NCBI RefSeq assembly: GCF_000988165.1
Contig: NW_020169324.1
Coordinates: 1-49,305 of the forward strand
From: Vairimorpha ceranae
Lineage: Eukaryota > Microsporidia > Nosematidae
DNA: 49,305 nucleotides
Reading direction: 5' to 3'
Below, in pieces: positions 10,862 through 20,515 of the stretch (the stretch's first letter is position 1; each line of letters starts with the position of its first letter). The position numbers were made by a program, and so were the translations under genes. The notes under the pieces were generated by a model, which was given only the letters and a program-made list of their open reading frames with translations, was not told the origin of the DNA and made no database searches.

Positions 10862-10908
10862 TGTAAGAATTTTCCATAATTGGGGTTAATTTTATAACAA
10901 TATCAACA
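10862..10908 (-). repeat. 5' LTR of the retrotransposon (about 47 bp)
   Basis: In element sense it runs from TGTTGATATTG to ATTCTTACA and differs from the 3' copy at only a few positions. Just downstream (toward lower coordinates) is TGGGGTGATACT, the place where a primer-binding site is expected. Confidence 0.6.
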
Positions 10909-11041
10909 ACTCATATACAAAATTTTCCAAATTAACCTTCATTATGCCACATTTATCTCGTAAATCGGTTTTCATCACCGCCAAAATCATGTACAGCTGA
11001 TCGATATTTCGCTCACCCATCCGTTCTAATAGTGGTGCCCT

Positions 11042-11611
11042 CTACAACAAAATTTTAAAAAGTTCAAGAATCGTAGGTACAATTCTATCTGGATCAATTT
11101 GTAAAAAGATATAACTTGTCGTGTCATCTATACCGCCCAAAAGCAATGTTGTGCCTAAAAAAACATATGTAGATGTGGGGTGTGATATCATCTTTCCCCT
11201 ACATATTGCGGTTCCACCTACCTGTATAACCTTTCCGGGTCTTCCTATTTTACTAAAGTAGTTTTCTACTTCGTTTTTTATTTTTTTAAAAATTTTATCC
11301 TTAGAAGAAATATATGTTGGTTCAGAGATTTCGCAAGTAATGCATGCCATGCACCCACTCATAATCCAACAGTATAATATCCGTAATTGGATGAAAGCGG
11401 GTAGACGAAATTTTTAAAGTATTGTTCCTGTTTTGATTCTCTGCCTTTTGTAGCAGCCATTTGCACAGTAAAAACAAATTCCTTCTTTAAAAAGCGTACT
11501 TTCTACCTGCTTCATGTAGGCACCACATACACATCCCACCGTGCATCTGAAAAAAATTGGCTCATACAAATTTTTTATGTTCATAGAGGGGTTAAAAAAG
11601 AAAAAAAACAA
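11042..11611 (-). pseudogene. Merlin transposase relic (minus strand)
   Basis: Two frames on the minus strand join into an N-terminal and middle part of an ISXO2/Merlin transposase. The zinc-ribbon region reads CVCGAYMKQVESTLFKEGIC then FYCANGCYKRQRI (11540-11420). The core start reads GRPGKVIQVGGTAICRGKMI, where the first catalytic Asp of the family (VQIDETAI) has become Gly. LLLGGIDDTT and PDRIVPTILELF then match the strand following it. The second and third catalytic motifs are absent. Between 10909 and 11041 the same strand keeps coding-like sequence (GERNIDQLYMILAVMKTDLR) of unknown origin up to the LTR. Confidence 0.8.
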
Positions 11612-13143
11612 AAAATTGCTTTGCTTAATACAGCTTTAAAAAGTATAAGCTTAGTACGGAATCCCAATTTTTTAATTTTTTTAACCCCCTTGGTGCTGTA
11701 TTTAAGGAGCGCCAAAACAACAACATCAGTTTTTTGAAATGCTCTCAATTTATAAAAAATGTCGAGATGGTTGCTTAACTTCACGATTTTTGTTACAAGT
11801 TTGCAGAGCCTATATTGGTTTCTTGACTTATTATCTTTTTTAAATTTTTTAGCCTCTATTCTTATATTGAAAAAAAGGTAGGCAATTCGTGGAAAATATC
11901 CGACAACTTCAACAAGCAACGCCATGGCCAAAAGACTACTAACTGGCGTGTGAGAAATATAAAAAATAAAAAAATTGCCTATAATATATGAAAACCATTT
12001 CAAACACGGGCATGTCAAAAGATAGACGGTAGCTATAATTCATTAAATCTAGCATGTAATAAATTTAGCAAATATGTCGACGTTTTTAAACATTTCTATA
12101 TTTTAAAATTGAATTGTAAAAATTTACATGTTGTTAGTAATATTGTCACCAATGAATGTAAATGACCCAATAATTCGCTTGAAGGTAAAATATTAGGACG
12201 CGAAATCAAACTTTGAAACACAATAGGTTTTAGAGTGAAAATAAATCTATAAAAAGATCTTTTATCAAATAAATATGTTAAATAAAAAATTTAATTCTTC
12301 AAATAAACAACCACCTTTGGGGAATAAAGGGAGTGACAAATATATTTTATTGTAACCCCGATTGTAATTTTTTTGAATTAATTATTTACTATTTGTATTG
12401 ACAGAAGATTCAATTCACTTTACAGTAGACTATTAGAATTAAGAGATAGTATTAAAAAAATGGACTATCAACAATGAAATTTTTTTAAAGGTTATTTGTA
12501 ATATTTTTATAGAATGGTTTGTTCATTGCACTTATTTTTTAGTAATCGAAAACCAATTTGCAATAAACTTTGCTATAAAAAATATTTGGTCGAAATGAAG
12601 AAAAGTTGTATAAATTCGATGTACCTGTGGTAAAAAACCGCATGAAATATAATTTATTTATTAAAGCTTTTCATTATATGAAACGGTTCTGTAAATATTC
12701 CATAAGACTCGTTGGTTCACATACTAAAAACTGTAAATAAAATATTTTTTTTAAAAGCTTAAAAGGAAATAAAAAGCAACCTCAGAAGTGTAAAAACAAC
12801 AGCAAAGCATCAGCGCACAGGAAAATATTTACTAAACACAACCAATTTCTTAATAGAACGAGTAGAACAGCCGGAAAAGTTGGCGACTTTAAAAGTATCC
12901 AGGAGTCCTATCTCCAATTTTGTCGCACTCCACAACTCTATTTCACCCCAATATCCCCAACAAAAAATTTTTAATTTTTATTTTAGAAATGCTGAACAAT
13001 GAGGAAGAAAACGCAAAAGACCAAATCGGCCTTTTTAGTATTTTTTGATATTACCAAGGGTTAAAATGATAAAAATTAAAAAAAGAAGAGTACCAAAAAA
13101 TAGCAGGTAGAGGTATAAACAATTAGATCAAAACAACTAAAAA
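11612..13143. other. Non-coding or unrecognised
   Basis: One open frame of 145 codons (12018-11581, minus) codes for a basic protein with two hydrophobic segments. It overlaps the start of the Merlin relic and has no start signal, so I do not call it a gene. The rest is A+T-rich with no recognised family. Confidence 0.4.
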
Positions 13144-14205
13144 CTGCACGATTTTTAATATACTCAAAGAAAAATTTTACCCCTATCTTTTGATGTTACA
13201 ACAGGAGGAAAATATGAAGAAATTTTAAATATGAGTTCACTATGTATTTTTGCTCGTTGTTGCCAATAATGTGGATCGGAAATTGTACAATATGGCATAT
13301 TAATGGTACGTTGTAAAGATAAGTTTTGTAAAATAAGATATTTTGTTTTTAAACATACTGTTTTCTTTTCTCTTAAAGTTTCTCTTTCGGCCTTTTAAAA
13401 ATTGTTGATTTATTTTTAAACAATCTTCCATTCAAGCTTGTTTCAAGAACTACAGGAATATCAAAAAACAAAGTCTCTAATATGATTTACAAATTTAATA
13501 AAGAATTAATATATAATAAACATCTCGAGATCATTAATTTGGGGAAGAAACGGAAATATAATAGAGATTGACAAAAAAGCTGGGGAGGAGAAAATATAGT
13601 AAAGGTCATAGGGTTGACAGTGTTTGGATCTTTGGCGCAGTTAAGCGCCATACTCGTAGAATTTTGTTATGTTAGGTGATAAAAAGAAATAGAACAGAAT
13701 TTGAAAATATTATGCTTAAATACATCTTACCATATTCTGTAATTTACAGGGGCGATTGAAAAGCCAATCGCCATTTAAAGCTTCATTATTTTGCACACAA
13801 AACCGTTAATCATTCAAAAGAATTTTTAAATAAAATTGGTAGTGTGCACATAAATACTATAGAAGGAAACTGGTCGGGGTTAAACAGAAATTTGACCTAC
13901 AGAAATAGAACATCTTTATTAGTAGGAATATATCTCCTTAGGTATATACTTTGGAGAAATCAACCAACAACAATGTTAAAGGAATTACTAGATATTTCTC
14001 TTTTTTACAAATACGAATAAAAATATTTTAATGTATAATACAAGTTTTAATTTAGAATTTAAAACAAAACAATTTTAAAATTTGGCTTTATTTATTTCGC
14101 AAAAGTTACTTTTTATAAAAATAAAAATTTATATCATTGTTTTTACAAAATGAAGGTGCAAAATAAGGGTAAAATTTTTTTTTAAGTATATCAAAAGTCG
14201 TGCAG
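13144..14205 (+). mobile_element. Merlin element, copy with ~45-bp TIRs
   Basis: Long terminal inverted repeats begin CTGCACGATTTTTAATATAC on the left (13144 to about 13190) and end with the complementary AGTATATCAAAAGTCGTGCAG on the right (to 14205). The inner part of both TIRs carries AAAATTTTACCC. A Merlin transposase relic lies between them. No matching flanking duplication is visible, so the insertion is probably old. Confidence 0.75.
13235..14020 (+). pseudogene. Merlin transposase relic
   Basis: Remnants follow the family order. A zinc ribbon comes first: CCQQCGSEIVQYGILMVRCK then DKFCKIRYFVFK (about 13258-13350). A heavily mutated core follows: IIEIDKKA, then GHRVDSVWIFGAV-like sequence around 13600-13640. 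A well kept C-terminal part ends it: HYFAHKTVNHSKEFLNKIGS, HINTIEGNWSGLN with the third catalytic Glu, and LLVGIYLLRYILWRNQP. Stops in the middle make it inactive. Confidence 0.8.
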
Positions 14206-14469
14206 CTTTAAGGTTTTTTCTCCGAGCAATTATAACAATCGTAAATGTTATATATGTAACTCAAATACACGCAAACCGAAGGAAAAGAATAAAATTGTCT
14301 GTTATTTCTTTGCATATGGGTATAAATTCACTTGCTATAAAGTAATAATCTTTAAAAACCCATCGCTTCATATAATTACTCTCAAAAATTAATAGATATG
14401 TAAATTAAGGATTAAACATGTGATCTTATTGCCAATACTGCAGAGTTACATGAATCGGTTTATAAAAAG
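14206..14469. other. Non-coding spacer between two Merlin elements
   Basis: A+T-rich; no gene, repeat or RNA recognised. Confidence 0.5.
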
Positions 14470-15833
14470 ATTAGATGTTCACTTTTTAGTCTGCCTTTTA
14501 AATTTTTTTACCCCTTTAAATAAAAGTCAATATGAGGGAGGGGCTGGTGAGGGTGGATGAAATGGTTATAAAAAATGTCAAAAGTATCGCATTTGAACGA
14601 TTTTGTGGTAAATTTTTAGATAATTTAATGTTGATTTTGCCCCCCGTAATAATATTTTATTACCACATGTTTCTTCTTTAATCTTTGTTTGTTTATGAAT
14701 TTTGTTATGTAAACAAATAAACCTATAAAAAGAAATTTATCCCGAACCCCAATGTATACATCAAGAGATAACCAACGGGTCGATTAATCCAAAAGATCGA
14801 GAGAAGATAGAACCCGAAAAGCATCCCGAGAAAATGTAAATAAATATTATTCTGGTGACACCATTTCCTATTCTAACTTTAAATCACACGGAAAGCTAGG
14901 AACAGGTCTGCGTATACTTAGTGCGATAGAAATCTTCCTCTCCACTAGTCGCACTCCTGACAGTCACACCACCCCCTCCCAATCAAACATTTTAAGATAT
15001 CCAGGCGAGGTTGTAGAAAAAGACAAAATATAATAGTCTTACGCTCTTTAAGCATAACAAGATATCTTGAATCAAGGTGTATCAAATCATTAGTCTTTAT
15101 ATATAAAATACTAACAACAAAATCATTGATTTTGTGGTTGGAGTTTCTACGAAAACTATAGGCAAAAAATGAGACAGGTCTGAGTAGGCTTGATGATACA
15201 GAAAAGATAGGAGTACCGGGTGTTATAATAGAAATTTACGAATCTAAATTCGGAAAAATTAAATGAGGCCACCGCGTAGAAGGTGTATGAGTTTTGGGCA
15301 TGGTTGAGCGAACCAACGATCGGAAAATAAAATTGTATAAGCTACCTTTGGGGGAATCATTTACTTTGCTAAATTTTATAAATAAATACGCAGAAAAAAG
15401 TTCAATAATTTATACTGGCCGCTAAAAGGGTCATTTTCAACTACCTAAACCCGAATCTATTCATAAAACAGTTAACCATAGCATAAATTTTGTTGGTCAT
15501 AAAACAGGAATCCATACGAACACAAAAGAAGAAACATGGATGGGGATAAAACCAAATATTTTCTTCAAATACTGTAATAAGTGTGATATTTGGCGGTTTT
15601 TAGAACTTTTTATGTTTAAAAAACAATCCTTTAACTACATCTACAAATTTATTAAAAATGCTTTTTGAATAAAACATGTGTTTAAATTATTAAAAAAAAA
15701 ATTAATTGCTTCAATGCTTTTTTTCTAATTTTTTATAACTTTATCATCAACTTTTTCCTGCTTCTCCTTCATGTTAACTTTTATTTTTGGGTCAAAAAAA
15801 TTTAAACGGCAGACTAAAAAGTAGACATCTAAT
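14470..15833 (+). mobile_element. Merlin element with TIRs carrying CTTTTTAGTCTGCC
   Basis: Left TIR 14470 to about 14528 and right TIR about 15775-15833 are imperfect inverted copies: CTTTTTAGTCTGCC, then TTTAAATTTTTTTACCCC (left) or TTTAAATTTTTTTGACCC (right), then AATAAAAGTYAA. A transposase relic lies inside. No direct duplication was found outside the ends. Confidence 0.75.
15205..15600 (+). pseudogene. Merlin transposase relic
   Basis: The frame reads GVPGVIIEIYESKFGK, where the family has IDESKFG and the catalytic Asp is Tyr. A stop, GHRVEGV-stop-VLGMVER, SSIIYTGR-stop-KG (second Asp region), HKTVNHSINFVGHKTGIHTN and TKEETWMGIKPN (third Glu region) follow. It contains stops and frame changes but keeps the family order over 130 codons. 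The TGA in GVxVLG sits where Trp is usual. Confidence 0.8.
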
Positions 15834-16729
15834 GTTCTCATCCTCCCAACAGAGATAAATTATTTTTATATATGCTTCAAATCATTGTTTGTTTATTTTA
15901 ATTTATTTATAACTTTAAATAAGTCTACGGCAAATACTTATAAAATAGGATATTTATATGAGAGATTATAATAACATTCTAAATAAACGCAATTATTTAA
16001 AAACCCGACACGTACTTAAAATAGTTTACTAAAAGGCTTTTGGTTGTAAACGCCTTATTGTATGTAAAACAACTTTTTCTTTATACTGATCATGAGAAAA
16101 TTTTTGTAATTCTTCGTTTTATTTCAATCTTATTAGGGTTCAAAAAAATAAACTATTAAAAAATATTGGGCATGTAGTAATAATACTACATACACATTTG
16201 AAACGTCAAAGAACTATTTTGAATAGATCAATTAACTTGTTACTTGTGATATGGAATATCACAAAACCCATCTGTGAGCATCTTGTTTTCAACAATATTG
16301 TGATATAGTAATATCACAACATGAATTAATTTATAAGACTTTTGTCAAAAGAGATCTTTTATTAATTCTCTAATAGATTGTACAAGAGGCCATTTTTAAG
16401 CAAAGTACAATAAAACACAACTTTTATTTAAAATATTTTTCTCCTCCAAAATTTCAAAAAAAATTATAAATAAAATTTAGGAAAGGAAGGGGATGAATAA
16501 GATAATATTTAATAAGAAAAATTTAAGAAGCCATAGCGAGATAAATGGCGATAGAACAAATAAAAGGAATTTTATTAAACGCATTGTTGAATTTTATTTG
16601 ATCAAAAACGCCGTGTCTGTGCTACAAGACAAATATAAATGTTTTAACAAAGTTTATGGCTTACGAATGTAATGATAGTGTTTAAAACAAATAAAATAAA
16701 TATTTGGTGCTACTTTATTTTTCAACCCC
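15834..16729. other. Non-coding A+T-rich stretch
   Basis: No gene recognised. It contains a short inverted pair at about 16245-16323: GTGATATGGAATATCAC, then GTGATATAGTAATATCAC, both small palindromes around GTGATAT. Confidence 0.5.
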
Positions 16730-16782
16730 CCTCCGAATAACTACGTACAAAATTTTTTAAAGTGAACGTAGTTATTCGGAGG
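16730..16782. repeat. Perfect 17-bp inverted repeat upstream of a Merlin relic
   Basis: CCTCCGAATAACTACGT (16730-16746) and its exact complement (16766-16782) flank a 19-base loop. Its place just upstream of a transposase frame matches the fold-back left ends of Merlin copies 1 and 2, so it is probably the left terminus of this copy. No partner was found to the right. Confidence 0.8.
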
Positions 16783-16829
16783 AGGTGGAAAGATGCTGTA
16801 AGGGTAAAAAAAGAATTTTTTTTTAACCC

Positions 16830-17700
16830 CTCTTATGGAAAATCTATAAAAAAATTATATATTTAATCGACGTATATTATTTGAGAATTCTAAGACTCTA
16901 GAACTATTTTTAAAATACAATTTAATCAAAAAAGAAATCCTTTTTATGGAATGTGCTAGAAGAATGGGGATTACGGCGACTGCCACGTATATAGATGGGT
17001 ATGCTTACAGATGTTCTTCTAAGGCATGCAGATCAAAGGCAAGCCTAAAAAGGGGTCTAAAATGTCCACCCGAATATAGAATTTGTAAAAATTCTTTAGG
17101 GAACGTATTGCCGAGTATATAATTATACCCCATCCCAGACCATTGATTTCTGCGATTGTTCGGAGAACACTTATATTAAAATCAAAGGTTTGATTTTGCA
17201 AGTAATATCCGAACAAGAGCCAGAAATGGTTAAAATAGGTGGAGAAGGTATTAGGGTGCAGTTTGACGAAACGGCTATCTGTAATGGGGAGTTAATATCT
17301 AACCCATCTAGTACCCTAGACAACAAACCTAATGTACAATGGTTAGTAGGAGGTATAGAAGGAACAAACTGTAGGAATTTTGTTCTAAAGCTTGTTCCTA
17401 ACAGAAAGGTTCCGACTATGCTAGACATGTTTGAAGAACATGTTGTACCCGGATCTATCATTGTTACCGATGGTTACCCAGCTTACCCCAGGGCTGTTAC
17501 TGAATTTGGATCTTGCCATGAAGTGGTAAACCACTCTGTTGGGTTTGTTAATGCTCAAGGAGCACATACTAATCAAATTGAAAGCCTGTGTCACATCTTA
17601 AGCATGCCTATCGAAAACGTGGAGGTATTAATAAAAGGAGAATTAATTTTTTTCAAATAAGTGGCAATGGAGGAAACGAAACGTCCAAAACAGCGATAAC
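16830..17700 (+). pseudogene. Merlin transposase relic, best kept core domain
   Basis: An AACCCCTCTT box precedes an ATG at about 16836, but that frame stops early. A second frame gives the N-terminal zinc-ribbon-like part, FMECARRMGITATATYIDG then AYRCSSKACR. After frame changes an uninterrupted frame (17190-17660) holds nearly the whole catalytic core: IRVQFDETAICNGELI (first Asp), VQWLVGGIEGT, VPGSIIVTDGYPAYPRAV (second Asp), VVNHSVGFVNAQGAHTNQIE (third Glu). All three acidic residues are present. It ends with GELIFFK and a stop, short of the usual C-terminus. The left boundary is the hairpin at 16730; the right boundary is not found. Confidence 0.85.
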
Positions 17701-17875
17701 AAGACGCTTAGGATTGCATTATATAGACTATTAAAAATGTTTAGATTTTAATTTTTTGTAGCCAATCATTTTTTTTAAAAATTAAATAATTTTTTTAAAA
17801 AACTGGGGGAGAAAAATGAAGTAGCGCCAAAAAGTCTATTTTAAAAAAATAAGAAACAGCAAAAGAAGAAAAACC

Positions 17876-17917
17876 GGACCTGGTCTAATATCTGCCATTT
17901 GGGGCAGATATTAGACC
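17876..17917. repeat. Back-to-back Merlin TIR hairpin
   Basis: GGACCTGGTCTAATATCTGCC followed after a few bases by GGGCAGATATTAGACC. This is the same TIR as in Merlin copy 2 (10122) but with nothing between the arms, so it is either a minimal deletion derivative or a separated left end. An imperfect direct repeat of about 30 bp, with core ACAGCAAAAGAA, lies just left (17853) and at 18003. Confidence 0.75.
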
Positions 17918-18084
17918 GATGTGTTTTTTTATTTTTTAACACCTTAACAAATGAGAATCCAACTAAAAAAAATAAAAATAAAAAGTTTATTGTTAAAAAA
18001 TAAAGACAGCAAAAGAAAAAAACCACCAGGCCACCAAAAACTCCACTGTAAAAACAAAACATCAATATTGCGCTTGCACGCTAG

Positions 18085-18285
18085 CATACCTTTACGGCCT
18101 TGCTTATAGGAGAAAAGAGCGTTCCCTTAGGATACAGAATCCTCGGTCTACTTAAAGACCATCTCTCATCTTAAGTGAGTGTACAGAACAGCACCACCTG
18201 GCTCAATACACCAATTAAGAACACAACTCAGTTCAGCGGGGCGATACAGCAACAGTATCATGCCTGACCTCCCCCAGGTCAAAAA
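18085..18285. ncRNA. Candidate structured RNA or RNA-gene fragment, family unknown
   Basis: A 200-base block is clearly richer in G+C than its surroundings and carries a series of short perfect hairpins: AGGAT/ATCCT (18129-18143), GGTCT/AGACC (18145-18160), CTCA/TGAG (18165-18179), GATAC/GTATC (18243-18259) and TGACCT/AGGTCA (18265-18281). No open frame fits. It looks like structural RNA, but I could not match it to rRNA, SRP RNA, RNase P RNA or snRNAs from memory. The strand is undetermined because perfect stems read equally on both. Confidence 0.35.
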
Positions 18286-18299
18286 TCCTTTAGCCATTG

Positions 18300-18871
18300 A
18301 TTTTAAATGTTAATATCATCGTTTTTAAACGTGTTTAATCAGCTTTTATTTAAGGTTGTTTTTAGATAAAATGTGGACTAAAGAATGCGATAGGAAAGTT
18401 AGAAACATATTGTTTTGATAAATAATTAATAATTTTTTTATTTTTATATAATTTTTGATTTAATCCACCTTTTAATCATTAAGCGCAACCAAAATTTTAA
18501 ATAAATTTCCTAACAAGCAAAGGAACAAAGATGGTTTAAGATAATAGACAAAATTCATTAAATAAATAAAAAAAATTTTAATAAAAGTATTTATATTCGA
18601 ATTATTATTGAGTGTGACGTAGCCCCCGTCGAAGTGCTGTTCAATAATAGAAATAATATTGAAATGATTTACTTTAGTCGTATTTTATTGCATCATAACC
18701 CCTATAGTTGGGGTTTTCTTTTATATTTAAAATTAATTAATAAGATCTACTGATTTGACATTTAATTAAAATTGCAAGTATTTGATTTGTGGGGATAGCA
18801 CAGAGTGGTACCTATTTACCAAAAATGTTCTTCGGTCTTCCTCAACTAAATTATTTAGAAAGATAAATTAA
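18300..18871. other. Non-coding, downstream of the secreted-protein gene
   Basis: A+T-rich; a short G+C-richer patch, GACGTAGCCCCCGTCGAAG, lies near 18616. No gene recognised. Confidence 0.5.
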
Positions 18872-20455
18872 TTATTTATTTTTTATACTTTTTAAATTTT
18901 TTGTTATCTTCTCAAAATCTAAATATTTTAACTTTTCACTGCTAGACAAACTTTTTAAATTTTTTATGTCATTGCAAATTGGTATCAAATAATTATAAGC
19001 ATCTTTAAAAACACCTGAAAAAAATATTTTAACACCAAAAAATTTATCTACTAAATATAAATAAGTTTGGATAACTTGAGCCATTTGAAATTCTTCTTTA
19101 AATATTAAATCCTTTTGTAATATTTTTCTTACGTTAATAAAATCTTTATAAAATTCACATTGCACATTTAAATCTTCATGACATTGATTTAAATAATCTT
19201 CAAATTCAAAATAGAGAATCAGGCAAGAAAACATATTTATAACTCCAAAAAATTCCTTAGAAAAAATATCAACAATTTTCTGCATATAAAAATCATTCAT
19301 TAAGTTAAAAACAACATCTCTACTTGAGTATCTATACGCTGTAAACCAATTAATTTCATCTTCATTGAGAATTTCTTTAAAAAGTAATATTTTTAACAGA
19401 TATACCTTTTTACCATTTAAATCCGAATCTAAAATTCTTCTAACTAACATTCTAAATAATGGTTTTTTATATATCGAATACATAAAAATAATTATTTGTT
19501 CTAAATGATCATTAGACATATTTTTAATTTTTGTAATAATATTGTTACATTCTTCTATAATTTCTAAATCTATGACGTATTGATGATTGTATTGTTCTTT
19601 GGTTCCGTTAGCTATAGATGCAAAATTTAAAAAAAAATTAGTAATCTCTTTATGTTCATCGCAAAATGCAATAAAAAAATTTTCCTTACTAGTCGTTTTT
19701 TTATGTTCTCCTGTACAAAAATATATAATATCACTTAAATATTTAAATTCATTACAATTAAAATGTGACATAAAATTATAAACATTAATCCAATTATCGT
19801 TATATTTAGAAAACAATGTTCGCTTTAAAATTAATGATAAATCAAAATTTTGTAGATACAGAAAAAATCCATACTCTGACTTTTTATCAATAATAAATTG
19901 TGCAAATATTTTTGGATACACATCATCATATCCCAGCTCTTTTTTATTTTTCCTATTGTTTTTATAAATCTTTTCAACATCGCCAAAATCTTTAACAATA
20001 AATTTATAGATGAATACTGGACCTTTTAACTTTTGAGATAAAATATTTAATCGTGCAAAAAATGCTACATTATATTCTTGATCTAATAGTAAGTTATAGT
20101 TATCATTTTCAATATATACATTCACATAACTGATATTCATTAATCCAAATTTCTTAACTATAAAGTATAAATTATCATCTGAAATATAGTTACCATCAAA
20201 TGTTGGCGTAAAAGTAAAATCTTCTGCTGTATTAAAATAAACATTTCTAAAATTTATGTTTACTCTATGCTTACTAACAGAGATTAAAGTAAATGCAGTA
20301 TCTAATTCAAAATTATACAACTTGTAATTCTTACGATTTAAATCTTTATTAATCATATTGTATACCTGTTCAATAAAATTTGAGTAAACCTGTTCTTCGC
20401 TAGGTACTAAAGTTGTATTAATAAATAATACAATTTTTAAAAAAAATATAACCAT
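18872..20455 (-). CDS. Hypothetical secreted protein (527 residues)
   Basis: The open frame reaches up to 20515, but the ATG at 20455 is preceded by TGTCCCTAAAA and starts MVIFFLKIVLFINTTLVPSE, a clear signal peptide. The longer start would bury this peptide, so I prefer 20455. The mature protein is Asn/Lys/Phe/Tyr-rich with mixed alpha and beta character, many aromatic residues, scattered Cys and no second membrane segment. There is no KDEL-type end. I recognise no domain. It is likely a lineage-specific secreted or spore/host-interface protein (inference from the signal peptide alone). It stands alone between transposon-rich stretches. Confidence 0.8.
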   Translation of the reverse strand: MVIFFLKIVLFINTTLVPSEEQVYSNFIEQVYNMINKDLNRKNYKLYNFELDTAFTLISVSKHRVNINFRNVYFNTAEDFTFTPTFDGNYISDDNLYFIVKKFGLMNISYVNVYIENDNYNLLLDQEYNVAFFARLNILSQKLKGPVFIYKFIVKDFGDVEKIYKNNRKNKKELGYDDVYPKIFAQFIIDKKSEYGFFLYLQNFDLSLILKRTLFSKYNDNWINVYNFMSHFNCNEFKYLSDIIYFCTGEHKKTTSKENFFIAFCDEHKEITNFFLNFASIANGTKEQYNHQYVIDLEIIEECNNIITKIKNMSNDHLEQIIIFMYSIYKKPLFRMLVRRILDSDLNGKKVYLLKILLFKEILNEDEINWFTAYRYSSRDVVFNLMNDFYMQKIVDIFSKEFFGVINMFSCLILYFEFEDYLNQCHEDLNVQCEFYKDFINVRKILQKDLIFKEEFQMAQVIQTYLYLVDKFFGVKIFFSGVFKDAYNYLIPICNDIKNLKSLSSSEKLKYLDFEKITKNLKSIKNK

Positions 20456-20460
20456 TTTTA

Positions 20461-20463
20461 GGG
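20461..20463 (-). promoter_or_regulatory. CCC signal that decides the start of the 527-residue gene
   Basis: TGTCCCTAAAAATGG in gene sense. It lies inside the longer open frame, five bases upstream of the ATG that begins the signal peptide. Confidence 0.65.
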
Positions 20464-20515
20464 ACAAATTTATTCTTAAATATTTTAATAAATTAAAAAA
20501 TTTGATGTATATCAA

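Larger units (their letters stand above)
6450..10908 (-). mobile_element. Ty3/gypsy-type LTR retrotransposon, decayed and nested
   Basis: On the minus strand the order is a short LTR (10908-10862), gag remnants with a zinc knuckle, reverse transcriptase, RNase H, integrase zinc-binding and core domains, a purine-rich tract GGTGGGGGA, and the other short LTR (6498-6450). The RT-RNase H-integrase order is that of Ty3/gypsy elements. Two Merlin DNA transposons (7135-8130, 10122-10493) sit inside it. Without them the internal part is about 3.0 kb, which is short. There is almost no room for a protease between the zinc knuckle and RT, so it is probably internally deleted. Many stops and frameshifts show that it is dead. 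Five-base flanks ACACA (left) and ACTCA (right) could be a worn target duplication. Confidence 0.85.

Noticed and set aside
11581..12018. Minus-strand frame of 145 codons with hydrophobic segments
   Set aside because: No CCC box, it overlaps a transposase relic, and no recognisable family; probably chance, though a relic is possible.
13136..14213. Target-site duplication around the 13.1-14.2 kb Merlin element
   Set aside because: The flanks ACTAAAAA and CTTTAAGG do not match; likewise none was found for the 14.5-15.8 kb and 43.4-44.6 kb elements.
15270..15300. TGA codons where transposase or integrase families have Trp (15.3 kb, 23.7 kb, 8.3 kb), possibly UGA read as Trp
   Set aside because: The same relics also have TAA and TAG stops and TGG for Trp elsewhere. 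TGG to TGA is a common decay change, and the UCA tRNA here has a leucine, not a tryptophan, body.
18085..18285. Assignment of the G+C-richer block to rRNA, SRP RNA or RNase P RNA
   Set aside because: None of the signature motifs I know for these RNAs could be found on either strand, so only an unclassified candidate is reported.
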